Below, one piece after another: positions 49,827 through 58,752 of a stretch of DNA of 64,000 nt. Numbering within the stretch: the stretch's first letter is position 1; the number at the start of each line of letters is the position of its first letter. The notes beneath the pieces are model-generated. The model ran no database searches. It had not been told where the DNA came from and saw only the letters and a list, made by a program, of their open reading frames with translations. The stretch is from Deinococcus metalli (GTDB taxonomy: Bacteria > Deinococcota > Deinococci > Deinococcales > Deinococcaceae): contig NZ_JACHFK010000013.1 of assembly GCF_014201805.1 (NCBI RefSeq), positions 73,231-137,230 of the forward strand. The letters are read 5' to 3'. The position numbers and the translations under genes are program-made.

Positions 49827-51293
49827 ATGGACCATGACCCGTCGTTCCACTCGGAGAAGCATGAGGGCGGCAACCGCGGCAGCCGCGGCTTTACTGCGCA
49901 GACGATCGTCCTGCTTCACCGCCTCCCCACGCTGTTTGACGACGCCTCATTCGCAGGCGTCGTGTACGAGGGCCAGGAGGACTTCGACCTGCACTTCACG
50001 CGGCCTGAGGGCAAGCGCCTCCGTGTCGTGCAGTGCAAGTCCATGAGCCTGACCAACCCGGAAGTGCGGGAGATCCTGGACGGCATGTACGAGCGGTACA
50101 AAACTGATCCAGACCTCTATGAAGGCTTCGAGCTTGTGGCGCAGGCATTTCGGCCCAAAGTAGACGCTGTGCGGCTAGGTACCCACACCGCCGCGCGGGT
50201 GCAGAAGGGGTACGCGGGCACCGCCACGGAACGGAGTACCTCGCCCGACTTCGCAGCCAGGATCGACGCCATGCTCGCCGAGCTGAAGTGCACCTCGGGG
50301 ATCACGACTGAGTGGGCCACAAAGTACCTGAGCTTCAGCACGCAGATTCCGAGTTACCCCTTTGAAGAGGACTCGGTGATTGGCCCGTTCGTGCTGGGAT
50401 GCATAGCCTGCCAGCAGTTCGAAGTTCAAATTCCCACGCCGTTCCGGTACGCCGCTGCCACACTGCATCAAACCTTTGAACTGCATATCCAAGAGTTCCT
50501 GACCCGGCAGGAACTCGCACAGATTGTTCACGATGCCTGTCGGGACTACAAGGATCAGGTTCAGCGAACTGGTATGAAGATCCACATCGACCACTGGCGA
50601 GACCTGGACGGACGCGCCATCAGTGAGGCAGACCAGGTCTTCAGATGGCGTGAGCACTATGATTCCGCTGGACGAGGCAAGGTGCCACCCACCAAAACCA
50701 CCGAGAAACTCCTCCAGGAGTTGCAAGCCTTCGAAAGCGACAGCATGACCGTATGGAAGGACGTGAACGTCCAGCTCCTGCCTCCCTGCAGCATCGCAGC
50801 GGCCTTCATCGTGGGTCACACGTTCCGGCTGACGAAGGAGTACAGGCTGTCCACGCCCTCCGCTCAGGAGTTCTGGGCGTTCGACCGGGACATGTCACAG
50901 GCTGGTGACATTCACCTCAAGGTGACAGGAGAAACACCCGGTCAGGACACCAACAGTGCGGTCGTCGCCCTTGGCGTTGGTCGCGACATCACTGCCGCGG
51001 TCAGAGGGCATGCCGACGCCCACGGGCTCAGAGGTAAATTTGTTGCGTACCAGACGAGTGTCAGCCAACTTAAAGAACATCAAGCACGCAAAGTCGCCGA
51101 CGACTTTATCAGCGCTCTGCGTGGCCTTGATGGTGTCGGCATCACGGACATTCACCTGTTCTACGCCGGGCCGATTGCGTTGGCCGCGATGATCGGCTCA
51201 CTCATGAACAAGATCGGCCGGGTGCTGATCTATGAACGGGACGACCAGAAAACGTACCATCTCGCCTTCAGAGTGGACACCCAGACCTCCTGA
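49827..51293 (+). CDS. Orphan Cap4-like nuclease-SAVED effector
   Basis: A 488-residue protein, homologous in layout to CBASS II Cap4: GGNRGSRGFTAQTIVLLHRL, YEGQEDFDLHF (about 47-57), VVQCKS (68-73) for the nuclease, and a C-terminal SAVED domain (LPPCSIAAAFIVGHTFR, then ITDIHLFYAGPIALAAMIGS). The ATG follows an AGGAG site. It has no cyclase in its own operon; the nearest are CBASS I and II on either side. It may serve as effector for CBASS I, whose operon lacks one, or have been displaced. Confidence 0.82.
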   Translation: MDHDPSFHSEKHEGGNRGSRGFTAQTIVLLHRLPTLFDDASFAGVVYEGQEDFDLHFTRPEGKRLRVVQCKSMSLTNPEVREILDGMYERYKTDPDLYEGFELVAQAFRPKVDAVRLGTHTAARVQKGYAGTATERSTSPDFAARIDAMLAELKCTSGITTEWATKYLSFSTQIPSYPFEEDSVIGPFVLGCIACQQFEVQIPTPFRYAAATLHQTFELHIQEFLTRQELAQIVHDACRDYKDQVQRTGMKIHIDHWRDLDGRAISEADQVFRWREHYDSAGRGKVPPTKTTEKLLQELQAFESDSMTVWKDVNVQLLPPCSIAAAFIVGHTFRLTKEYRLSTPSAQEFWAFDRDMSQAGDIHLKVTGETPGQDTNSAVVALGVGRDITAAVRGHADAHGLRGKFVAYQTSVSQLKEHQARKVADDFISALRGLDGVGITDIHLFYAGPIALAAMIGSLMNKIGRVLIYERDDQKTYHLAFRVDTQTS

Positions 51294-51349
51294 AAGGGGG
51301 TAAGGGTCGGGCGATCTGTCGCCGAGCGTGCGCACGCCCCCTGGGTACC

Positions 51350-51372
51350 CTCGGGTGTTACGAATACCCGAG
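51350..51372. promoter_or_regulatory. Dyad upstream of Septu-like operon
   Basis: CTCGGGT-9 nt-ACCCGAG, perfect 7-bp arms, just upstream of the -10 box TACGCT (51383-51388). Probably a repressor site. Confidence 0.5.
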
Positions 51373-51382
51373 AGTGCCTTGG

Positions 51383-51388
51383 TACGCT
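51383..51388 (+). promoter_or_regulatory. -10 box of leaderless Septu-like operon
   Basis: TACGCT, 5 nt before the ATG at 51394, which fixes that start. Confidence 0.5.
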
Positions 51389-51393
51389 GGGGC

Positions 51394-52677
51394 ATGTTTC
51401 TTCGCTGGGTCAGGATCGAGAACCTGCGCTCCCTCGAGCAGCTGGAGCTGTCCTTCGACGCCGGCGGCAAACCCCGCAAATGGACCCTCCTGCTGGCCGA
51501 AAACGGCACCGGCAAGACCACCCTCCTGCGCGCCATCGCCCTGGTCACCGCCGGCAGCGACGCCCTCGCCGGCCTGCTCGGCGACATCGACAGCTGGGTC
51601 CGCAACGGCGCCCAGCGCGCGAAGATCGAAGCTCAGATCGCCACCGCTGACGGGGAGACCCGGGATATCGCCTTGACCATCGAACGCGGGGATACGCTGG
51701 CCAGCCTCCTGAGCCGCAACCAGGACTCCATCGTCCTCCTCGACGACGCCCTCAAGCACGCTGACCGCAACTACTTCGTGGTCGGGTACGGAGCGTCCCG
51801 CCGCCTGGCCATGACCACCAGCACGTCCGGGTTCAGCGTCCGGGAGAGCAGTGGGCTCTCCCGGCGCACGCAGGCCGTGGCCACCCTGTTCTCCAACGAC
51901 GCGACCCTGTACCCGCTCAGTGCGTGGATCAAACAGCTCGACTACCAGGGCAAGGGACTCGCCACCGTCCGGAACACCCTCAACCGGATGCTGCCCCCTG
52001 GCACCCGGTTCAAGGGCATCACCCGCAAGACCGGCGAAGTCCTGTTCAGCACGCCAGATGGAGACGTGCCCCTCGAGCGCCTCAGTGACGGGTATCAGAA
52101 CGTGGTCGCGTGGTGCGGTGATCTCCTGCGTCAGATCACCGAGGCCTTCCCGGACCGCAGGGATCCATTCAAGGCGCGCGGCCTGCTGTTGGTCGATGAA
52201 ATCGATCTGCACCTGCATCCCATCTGGCAGCGGCAGCTGATCGATTTCGTCACCAACCAGCTCCCGAACTTTCAGATCGTGTGCACGACCCACTCCCCGC
52301 TCACCGCTCAGCAGGTGGGTCCAGGTGAGCTGATCGTCATGCGTCGCCTGGCGCCGGATCAAGCTCCCCAGCTGGACCCATTCGAGGGCGACCCTCGACT
52401 GCTGCGGATTGACCAGCTGATCGTGAGCCCCATCTTCGGCATCGAAACAAGTCTGTCGCGCGAACTCGAGGTGGCCCGCAGCGCGCACCGATCGGGAAGC
52501 AGCGCTGGCAAAACCTCGCGTACCCTGGTCGACCCCGCCGTGGAGGACAGTCAGCTCGCGCCCAGCATCGAGACCAGTTCCCTGGAACGCCAGCGCATCG
52601 ACCTCCTGAAAGAAATCCGGGACGCGCTGTCGGATACGCAGTCCGGCGAGGTGCATGCGGTCACCGAGACGACATGA
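51394..52677 (+). CDS. PtuA-like AAA ATPase (Septu-like system)
   Basis: A 427-residue RecF/OLD-like ATPase: LRSLEQLELSF then Walker A AENGTGKTT (about 35-43), signature LSDGYQNVV, Walker B GLLLVDEIDLHLHP (about 264), then VCTTHSPLT. Size and architecture match PtuA of Septu and the retron Ec78 pair. It starts at the ATG at 51394 behind TACGCT. It is coupled by ATGA overlap to the HNH gene and transcribed with a patatin lipase. Confidence 0.82.
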   Translation: MFLRWVRIENLRSLEQLELSFDAGGKPRKWTLLLAENGTGKTTLLRAIALVTAGSDALAGLLGDIDSWVRNGAQRAKIEAQIATADGETRDIALTIERGDTLASLLSRNQDSIVLLDDALKHADRNYFVVGYGASRRLAMTTSTSGFSVRESSGLSRRTQAVATLFSNDATLYPLSAWIKQLDYQGKGLATVRNTLNRMLPPGTRFKGITRKTGEVLFSTPDGDVPLERLSDGYQNVVAWCGDLLRQITEAFPDRRDPFKARGLLLVDEIDLHLHPIWQRQLIDFVTNQLPNFQIVCTTHSPLTAQQVGPGELIVMRRLAPDQAPQLDPFEGDPRLLRIDQLIVSPIFGIETSLSRELEVARSAHRSGSSAGKTSRTLVDPAVEDSQLAPSIETSSLERQRIDLLKEIRDALSDTQSGEVHAVTETT

Positions 52678-53489
52678 TCGCGCTCACGCACGACCGCCGG
52701 GCGGCTGTTATTCCCTCCACGTTCCGCGGAAGCAATCAGAAGCGGCGTGAACTGACGCTCCTGAAAGCACAGCGGGAGGGCACCACCGCGCTCAAGAGCA
52801 GCCAGTGGAAGGGCGCCAAGGCCCAACTCCGGGCAGAAACCCAGCGGAAGTGTGCTTATTGCGACGCCCCGGCCGCGGCGGTAGCGCACTGTGACGTGGA
52901 GCATTACCGGCCGAAGAGTATCTACTGGTGGCTGGCCCTGTGCTACGACAACTACCTGTACGCCTGCCAGATCTGCAATCAGGTGCATAAAGGCGACCGC
53001 TTTCCCATCGCCGGGCCGCCCCTGACGGGTCCGGTCGTCCACGGCGTATCCGACCAGGCCCTGCAGGCACTCGTGGGAACGTTCGCGCCTGACCCGCTCG
53101 ATCTTCCGGCGCTGCCGGCCCATCTCGCGGCGTGGGCTGCTGAGCGGCCCCTGGCCGTCAATCCGTACCTGGTCGATCCCGAGCCGCTGTTCGCTTATGA
53201 GGCCGATGTCGCCCTGCAGGAAGTGTCGATCGTTCCGGAACCGACCCAGACTGCCGCAGAACAGGAGGTTGCCCGTCAGAGCATTGGGCTGTACGGCCTG
53301 AACCGTGAGGAGCTGCGGCTGCAGCGGTACATCACGTTCGAGATCCTGTCGCTGGCGCACGAGGGGCTCGTCGAACAGCCGAACAATGCCCGCATGCGGG
53401 CCATCCTCGAACGCCAGGTTGCCCCTGAACATGAATTCAGCGGCATGTGCCGGTACTTCGTCCGGCGCGTCTGGGACCATGACGTGTGA
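52674..53489 (+). CDS. HNH endonuclease (PtuB-like)
   Basis: A 271-residue HNH nuclease. CAYCD (C60, C63), DVEHYRPKS (catalytic His 77), YDNYLYACQICNQVHKG (C98, C101, then Asn/His 105). The remaining 160 residues are helical. PtuB proteins cut tRNA or DNA when released from the ATPase; here it is preceded and coupled to such an ATPase. It is followed by a patatin-like gene with a TGATG overlap. Confidence 0.85.
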   Translation: MIALTHDRRAAVIPSTFRGSNQKRRELTLLKAQREGTTALKSSQWKGAKAQLRAETQRKCAYCDAPAAAVAHCDVEHYRPKSIYWWLALCYDNYLYACQICNQVHKGDRFPIAGPPLTGPVVHGVSDQALQALVGTFAPDPLDLPALPAHLAAWAAERPLAVNPYLVDPEPLFAYEADVALQEVSIVPEPTQTAAEQEVARQSIGLYGLNREELRLQRYITFEILSLAHEGLVEQPNNARMRAILERQVAPEHEFSGMCRYFVRRVWDHDV

Positions 53490-54667
53490 TGAGTGACCTT
53501 GCGCACGACACCGCCAGACTCGCCACCACCCCAGCCGCCCGGCAGGGGAGAACCGGGACTGGCCTGTGTCTGTCCGGCGGTGGGTACCGCGCCGCGCTGT
53601 TTCACCTGGGCGCGGTGCGGCGAATGCATGAGCTGGACCTGCTCGAAGACCTCCGGACGGTCTCGAGCGTCTCGGGTGGCAGCATCCTGGCCGCCCGCAT
53701 GGCCCAATTGCCATGGAGTACGGGGACGGCCATCTCCCCGCAGGGCTTCCAGAACGTACTTGCCGAGCCCACGTACCGGCAGGCCGACCGGGATATCCGC
53801 ACGTACCCCATCGTGCGCCGGCTCATGCCCTGGAACTGGCGCGGGCCGACCGCCATCCATGGCGTCTCCGATTTGCTCGACGATTACTGCGGACACCTGA
53901 AGGTCCACGAGCTGCCCCAGGTACCTAACTTTGTGTTCTGCGCGACGGATCTCACACATGGGACGAACTGGATCTTCTCGCAGGACAGGATCGGTGGTCA
54001 CAAGGCCGGCTACGCGAAGTCCTGGCGGCTTGACCTGCCGCTCTCGCTCGCTGTGGCGACCAGCGCGTGCTTTCCCCCCGTGTTCGCCCCAGTGGAGTTA
54101 GCGCTGTCGCCGAAGAAAGGCAAGGTGCTTCTCAACGACGGCGGCAACTACGATAACCTAGGCCTGGAACCAGTGTGGAAAAGTCACGAGCTGGTGTTCG
54201 TCAGTGATGGAGGCACGCCCTTCCAGTACGGTGTGAAAAGCGGTCTAATTGGCCACCTGACGCGGTTCATCACCATCTTGGACACGCAGTCGCGCAGCCT
54301 GCGCAAACGGTGGCTGATGGCCAGCGACTCGCAGCACACCCTGACGGCCGTGTACTGGTCGGTGGGCCGCAGCGTCCACACATACAGGAAGTACCTTCCG
54401 GCCGACGCCGAATGCCTGACACTGGGGTACTCCCAGGAGCTCGCCCGCCGCATTGGTCTGATCCGTACGGACTTCAACCGATTCTCCGAAGGCGAGCAGG
54501 CCGTGCTCGAAAACCATGGGTATCTGCTCGCAGACGCGGCCCTGCAGGCATTCTTACCAGCGGGCAGCCGCCCCCACTCGTGGCCAGCCTTGCATGTCCC
54601 CCACTCGGCGTGGCTGGATCCCAATCTGGTAGATCAAGTAGTTCCCACCGAACAAAGAGTTCAATGA
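53489..54667 (+). CDS. Patatin-like phospholipase
   Basis: A 392-residue lipase: anion hole SGGGYRAALFHLGAVRR (GGG about 30-32), nucleophile SSVSGGS (Ser 62) and catalytic Asp in LLNDGGNYDN (about 216). It would release fatty acids from membrane lipids, a common abortive-infection activity. Its start overlaps the HNH stop by 1 nt (TGATG), so it belongs to this operon. It differs from CapV: the oxyanion motif is GGGYRA, not GGGxRG. It is an unusual third component for Septu. Confidence 0.82.
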   Translation: MSDLAHDTARLATTPAARQGRTGTGLCLSGGGYRAALFHLGAVRRMHELDLLEDLRTVSSVSGGSILAARMAQLPWSTGTAISPQGFQNVLAEPTYRQADRDIRTYPIVRRLMPWNWRGPTAIHGVSDLLDDYCGHLKVHELPQVPNFVFCATDLTHGTNWIFSQDRIGGHKAGYAKSWRLDLPLSLAVATSACFPPVFAPVELALSPKKGKVLLNDGGNYDNLGLEPVWKSHELVFVSDGGTPFQYGVKSGLIGHLTRFITILDTQSRSLRKRWLMASDSQHTLTAVYWSVGRSVHTYRKYLPADAECLTLGYSQELARRIGLIRTDFNRFSEGEQAVLENHGYLLADAALQAFLPAGSRPHSWPALHVPHSAWLDPNLVDQVVPTEQRVQ

Positions 54668-54796
54668 AGGCCTGCACATTGCTTAATTTGGAAGGTTAAA
54701 AAGTACATTCTGGACTCAGTCGGGTTGGACTGACCAATAGGGGAACGGCAATCTTTCTAGTTCAGGCGGCTGCCGTATGCTGAAATTTGCAAATCA

Positions 54797-54816
54797 GCCC
54801 CCATCGCAAATGGGGC
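54797..54816. terminator. Hairpin between convergent units
   Basis: GCCCCCAT / ATGGGGC pairing, between the patatin and SMC-like genes, which converge. T-tract not strong; could serve either side. Confidence 0.4.
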
Positions 54817-54862
54817 ACCCTCAGTCAGCTCGTCCCGTCGCAAATGTCCTGAAGACACGCGT

Positions 54863-56812
54863 CTATTTACCACGGTAGTATCGGATCAAAGGGGGCGCAT
54901 CGTCTTGGTCGGGTGTCATGTGACGAATGTAGATCTCGTCTAGGTCGAAGTTTGCCGATGGAGTCTTGTATTCCTTATCAATGAACACGAATTGCGTGTC
55001 CTGCAACTCGTTTGTAGCTAAGTCATAAAGCATATCGTGGAAGCCTTCGAACTGTTCGCGATTCTCGCGCTCGCTGATGTTCTTCATGGGGCTGTCGATC
55101 ATTAGGATCTTGGGAAGCGGCGCGTTTTCTAAAGCAGCTAATCTATGTAGAGCGATAGCGAAACAGCATTTAAACAGGGTTTTTTTACCGCCACTAGATA
55201 AGTTCGAGAAGCTGGTAAATACCATGTCCTGCTCGCCTGCCGTCGCCACGCGTGGAAAGAAATCAGGAGCTTCAAAGGTTACAATGTCGTTTCTGTTGAA
55301 ACCAGCCAGCTTGGCACGAACTAGACAATCGAGGAAGAGCGTACGGAGGCGCTCTAAGTTGCGCGAATCCTGCTGGGCCTCTGAGCGGGCCCCTTTCAGA
55401 GCCTCTTTCAGTGCTTTTTCCTCAACTGCTAACACGTGTGCGCTGGCGACATTCTGTTCAATGACCTCAGGCAGCCTCCGCAGGCGTTCCAAGTCGAGAC
55501 GTTCACGCTCCAACGCAGCGAGTTGGCGCTCGATGTCGAGATTTTGGGAAAGGTACTGGGAGTCATACCGGGCCAGAGCATCATTGATCTGGCGGTCGAC
55601 GAAAGCTTTTTCCCGCTGGGCGCGCCGTAAATCTCCCTCCAAGCGGCGCAGGGCTGCGCGTTGCCGCCCGGTAATATCCTCAAGTTCTTCAATGCGCAAC
55701 TTGAGATCTGCGTTGACGAGTTCATGCTCATCTCCAGAGACTTCACGCGGCTCCTCCTGTCCACACACGACGCAGTGCGCTGCAGGACGGTCGGGCAGTG
55801 ACTGGGTACACCTGGGGCAGTGCGTGAAGTTGACGCTGCCAAGGACTGCGCGCGCGCCACTGTCACGTTTGAATTTGTGCCGCAAGCCAAAAAGGTCGTT
55901 GAGTTGACGTTCGTCGCGCCGAAGCAGCGTGTCAACCTCCTGCATCTCCTGTTCGATGTCAGTGATGTCCTGAAATACTTCACGGGCCTGTCCCCTCAGC
56001 CGGTCGACCTCGTGTTCACCATTTGGGAAGCTGGCCTCGCGAGCCTGCTGACGCTGTTCCTGTAACTCTTTAATTCGGCGTTGCAAAGCGGCGATCTGCC
56101 GCTTCACGCCCTCTACCGAGGTCACGCCAACTTCAACGAGGGCTTGCCGCAGGGCGTCCGCGCTGCTCTCAAGGACTGCACGCCTTTGCCGCACCTGATC
56201 CAATTTCGCTTCCAGTTCAGAGACGTGCTCTTGGTGATACCCCAATACGTAACGCAAAACGTCGCGCGCTTTGAGGCGCTTAGCAAACTGTGCTTCTCCG
56301 TCTAGATCGAAGAAGTTGCTGTCGATCTCGTCCTGATCCAAGTAGCAGAAGTTCCAGAGATCGCGGAAACTGAGGCGTTCAAGCGGACTGCCGTCGTTCA
56401 CCTTGCTTTTGCGGACACGGGCGATCGGCAGGCCCGCGAGGAGGAATAACAAGTCAGAGAGGATTTCTACACCTGTACCTGGCAAGACTTCACCTGCCGC
56501 TTTACGGGCGGGCAGCGCAAGGGAAATTTTCCGTCCCTCCTGGATCCATTCCGCGATGATCTGATCGCTGCCGACGTCACGCCGCACCTGTAGGCGGGTT
56601 TTTCCGATGACTAGGTCGAGGGTCGCGGAGACGAACTCGGCTTGCAGGGCAGGTGTGGGATCGAAGCGGCCACCCAGGCAGTAGTCGACCAACCGGGCGA
56701 TGCTCGTCTTGCCGGCTCCAATCTGGCCGTAGAAATACGTGAAGCGCCGAAAGGGAACTCGTTCCACATCCTGCTTGAGGTCGAGGATAAGCTGTTCAAT
56801 CCGGAAGTTCAC
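54863..56812 (-). CDS. SMC/Rad50-like ATPase of ABC-3C system, zinc-hook type
   Basis: A 649-residue ATPase. Walker A GQIGAGKTS (about 29-37), a long coiled coil with two CxxC pairs (HCPRCTQ at about 332, HCVVCGQ at about 346) that resemble a zinc hook, ABC signature SNLSSGGKKTL (about 539), Walker B KILMIDSPMKN (about 569). It would sense or bind DNA and drive the nuclease of its operon. GTG at 56812 overlaps the upstream gene as GTGA. It is third after the nuclease and the small protein. Confidence 0.8.
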   Translation of the reverse strand: MNFRIEQLILDLKQDVERVPFRRFTYFYGQIGAGKTSIARLVDYCLGGRFDPTPALQAEFVSATLDLVIGKTRLQVRRDVGSDQIIAEWIQEGRKISLALPARKAAGEVLPGTGVEILSDLLFLLAGLPIARVRKSKVNDGSPLERLSFRDLWNFCYLDQDEIDSNFFDLDGEAQFAKRLKARDVLRYVLGYHQEHVSELEAKLDQVRQRRAVLESSADALRQALVEVGVTSVEGVKRQIAALQRRIKELQEQRQQAREASFPNGEHEVDRLRGQAREVFQDITDIEQEMQEVDTLLRRDERQLNDLFGLRHKFKRDSGARAVLGSVNFTHCPRCTQSLPDRPAAHCVVCGQEEPREVSGDEHELVNADLKLRIEELEDITGRQRAALRRLEGDLRRAQREKAFVDRQINDALARYDSQYLSQNLDIERQLAALERERLDLERLRRLPEVIEQNVASAHVLAVEEKALKEALKGARSEAQQDSRNLERLRTLFLDCLVRAKLAGFNRNDIVTFEAPDFFPRVATAGEQDMVFTSFSNLSSGGKKTLFKCCFAIALHRLAALENAPLPKILMIDSPMKNISERENREQFEGFHDMLYDLATNELQDTQFVFIDKEYKTPSANFDLDEIYIRHMTPDQDDAPPLIRYYRGK

Positions 56813-57357
56813 AGGTCGATTTCCTCTCCCCACTTCATCTGGACGAGTTCGGGGAACGTCTCGTACACGAAATTCTTGATCCTAGTCGCACTCATGTTCC
56901 CGAACTGCTTCTGGACGATGACGCTGCGCGCAGCCATGTCAGCGAATTCCTCTAAGGCGGCCAGCCGTTCAGCGGCCTCGTGCCCGGCGGCCGTGAGTTC
57001 CACCATGACCGTGCGGCCTTCGAGGTGGGTGGAAGCAAGGCCCTTGGCCACGAGGAGCCCGATCCACTGACGGTATCGCCCGTCCCAGGGACCATACTTG
57101 AAACGGATCATCTTGCTTTCAACCGACGACCGTTCAAACTCCCTGATGCTGAACTTCACAGGTTTCTTTTGCACCCGCTTCAGAGCTCGTTCGAGCCCGA
57201 CTGGGTAGCGCAGCAGGAAGTCCAATTTTGCCAGCTTCATGATGCCCGCCACCGGCTTATGTTCGGAGCGCGCATTCAACAGGATCAATAGTCGGGCCAT
57301 GTGCAGTTCCGGATCCTGCTCTACCTGGGCAGCTTTGTTGAGCAGGCGGAGGCTCAC
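56809..57357 (-). CDS. ABC-3C small middle component
   Basis: A 182-residue helical protein: N-terminal SLRLLNKAAQVEQDP then ARLLILLNARSEHKPVAGIM, KLAKLDFLLRYP and a winged-helix-like GRYRQWIGLLVAKGLASTHL. Small proteins of this kind bridge nuclease and ATPase in ABC-three-component systems. The GTG at 57357 overlaps the preceding stop as GTGA. Confidence 0.7.
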   Translation of the reverse strand: MSLRLLNKAAQVEQDPELHMARLLILLNARSEHKPVAGIMKLAKLDFLLRYPVGLERALKRVQKKPVKFSIREFERSSVESKMIRFKYGPWDGRYRQWIGLLVAKGLASTHLEGRTVMVELTAAGHEAAERLAALEEFADMAARSVIVQKQFGNMSATRIKNFVYETFPELVQMKWGEEIDL

Positions 57358-58592
57358 GAAGCTGCCTTCACATCGAATCGTGGACTCCACCAGATGCGGC
57401 AGTCTTCAGTTAGCAACCCTAGGATGCCGAATAGTCGATCGGAGTCTTGGTTGCAGACTTTAGATTGCTCCTCAGCGGCGATACGGCGGAATTCATCGCG
57501 TATTGCCACGTACAGCTGCTTTCCCCAGGGAGGCGGGAGCTGGCTCGCCGTGACATGCTCGTCAGCGTAGACGCCTTCCACAATACTTTCGAGCTGCCGC
57601 AGATCCTCTGTGGCCACAGCGATATCGATCTGTTGCTGCTCCCGGACCCACTCGAAGGCGGAAAGCAGCCGACGTTTCATGCTTGTGACCTGCTCTTCCA
57701 GGCCACCAGCCTCGAGCTTCTTGACGAGCACCTGGTGCCCATCCCGGAGTGGGGACGAGGCGAGGTCTCCTTCCAGCGCCACGCCGCTACCCCGTCGTCC
57801 AGAACGGGCACGACTAAGTGTCGTTGCAATGTCGGCGATGGCGACACGCTTGGTGCGCGGCATGGTCACACCGCGCTTCACGTCACCGCCAGGCAAGACC
57901 CGTGCGTCGGCGTCGACGGGCAAGCCGGACGCGTGGGTGAACTGCTCGACAAGTTCTCGAACGAGGCGGCGGAGTTGTCCCGGTGTCATGTGCGTGCATT
58001 CCGCATGGCTGGGTAGCACGTCGGCAATGAGTTCCGCCTCAAATCCGAAGAGATCCGGCCCAAGGGCAAATTCAGTTCTTTTGAGAACAGTCAGGAGGGT
58101 GGCCGCGTCGCATTTACAGGCAGCTCGAAGCTTCTCGAACCCTACTGCTACACCTGCCGGTAAATCTGCCGGATCGGTGCAGCGGCGGCAAGCGTCGAGG
58201 AGGAGTTTCGGACTGGTGGCCTTGATCTCGTCCTTGGCATCGGCTTCGACCTCACGCAGTTCGGTATTCGAAACGAACACGAAACGTTCGACCTCAGCGC
58301 CGTGCGCTTGATGAAGGTCTATGAATCGCCTGATTGACTTGACGAGCGCCTTCTCGGTGAGCGTCCAGTATCCGAGCTCTTTTTTACGGGTCTTGACCTG
58401 AAATGCGTGTGTTCGTCCGGATGCGAGCTCCCCAAGCAGGTCCTCGTGATGCTCACAATAAATTCCTATGAACTCGATCCCGCCAGTGCCCCGGAGTGCC
58501 CCCAGCGCCAGCATCACGCCGTAAGCATGCTGGTACCGGTAACGTTGGAGAGTCTCGTCGCCTGGATCGGTATGGTCAATGTTCTCAATCAT
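57354..58592 (-). CDS. DUF4297-type nuclease of ABC-3C system
   Basis: A 412-residue protein. The N-terminal nuclease-like region: QRYRYQHAYGVMLALGAL, acidic CEHHEDLLGEL (about 46-56), AFQVKTRK (63-70), the same E-x-x-D / QxK set as the two Cap4-like proteins. The rest is helical. It is first of three genes with tight coupling, an ABC-three-component arrangement; it is likely the effector that cuts DNA. Confidence 0.75.
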   Translation of the reverse strand: MIENIDHTDPGDETLQRYRYQHAYGVMLALGALRGTGGIEFIGIYCEHHEDLLGELASGRTHAFQVKTRKKELGYWTLTEKALVKSIRRFIDLHQAHGAEVERFVFVSNTELREVEADAKDEIKATSPKLLLDACRRCTDPADLPAGVAVGFEKLRAACKCDAATLLTVLKRTEFALGPDLFGFEAELIADVLPSHAECTHMTPGQLRRLVRELVEQFTHASGLPVDADARVLPGGDVKRGVTMPRTKRVAIADIATTLSRARSGRRGSGVALEGDLASSPLRDGHQVLVKKLEAGGLEEQVTSMKRRLLSAFEWVREQQQIDIAVATEDLRQLESIVEGVYADEHVTASQLPPPWGKQLYVAIRDEFRRIAAEEQSKVCNQDSDRLFGILGLLTEDCRIWWSPRFDVKAAS

Positions 58593-58752
58593 TTGGGAAA
58601 AGGGGATGCTTTAGTTTCCTGTATGGCTGATCTGGAGCCTACCATCAAGCTCGGAATGAGAGTGCCCCAAGTATGGTTCCGGCCTATGAGGTAAGTGGAA
58701 GTCGGGTCAGCAGTCACTCATGTCTTTTCGGGCATCTGGCATAATTCTATTT

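Noticed and set aside
53489..54667. Patatin as CapV-type CBASS effector
   Set aside because: Coupled to the HNH gene and lacks the GGGxRG motif; a CBASS link is not supported, though not excluded.
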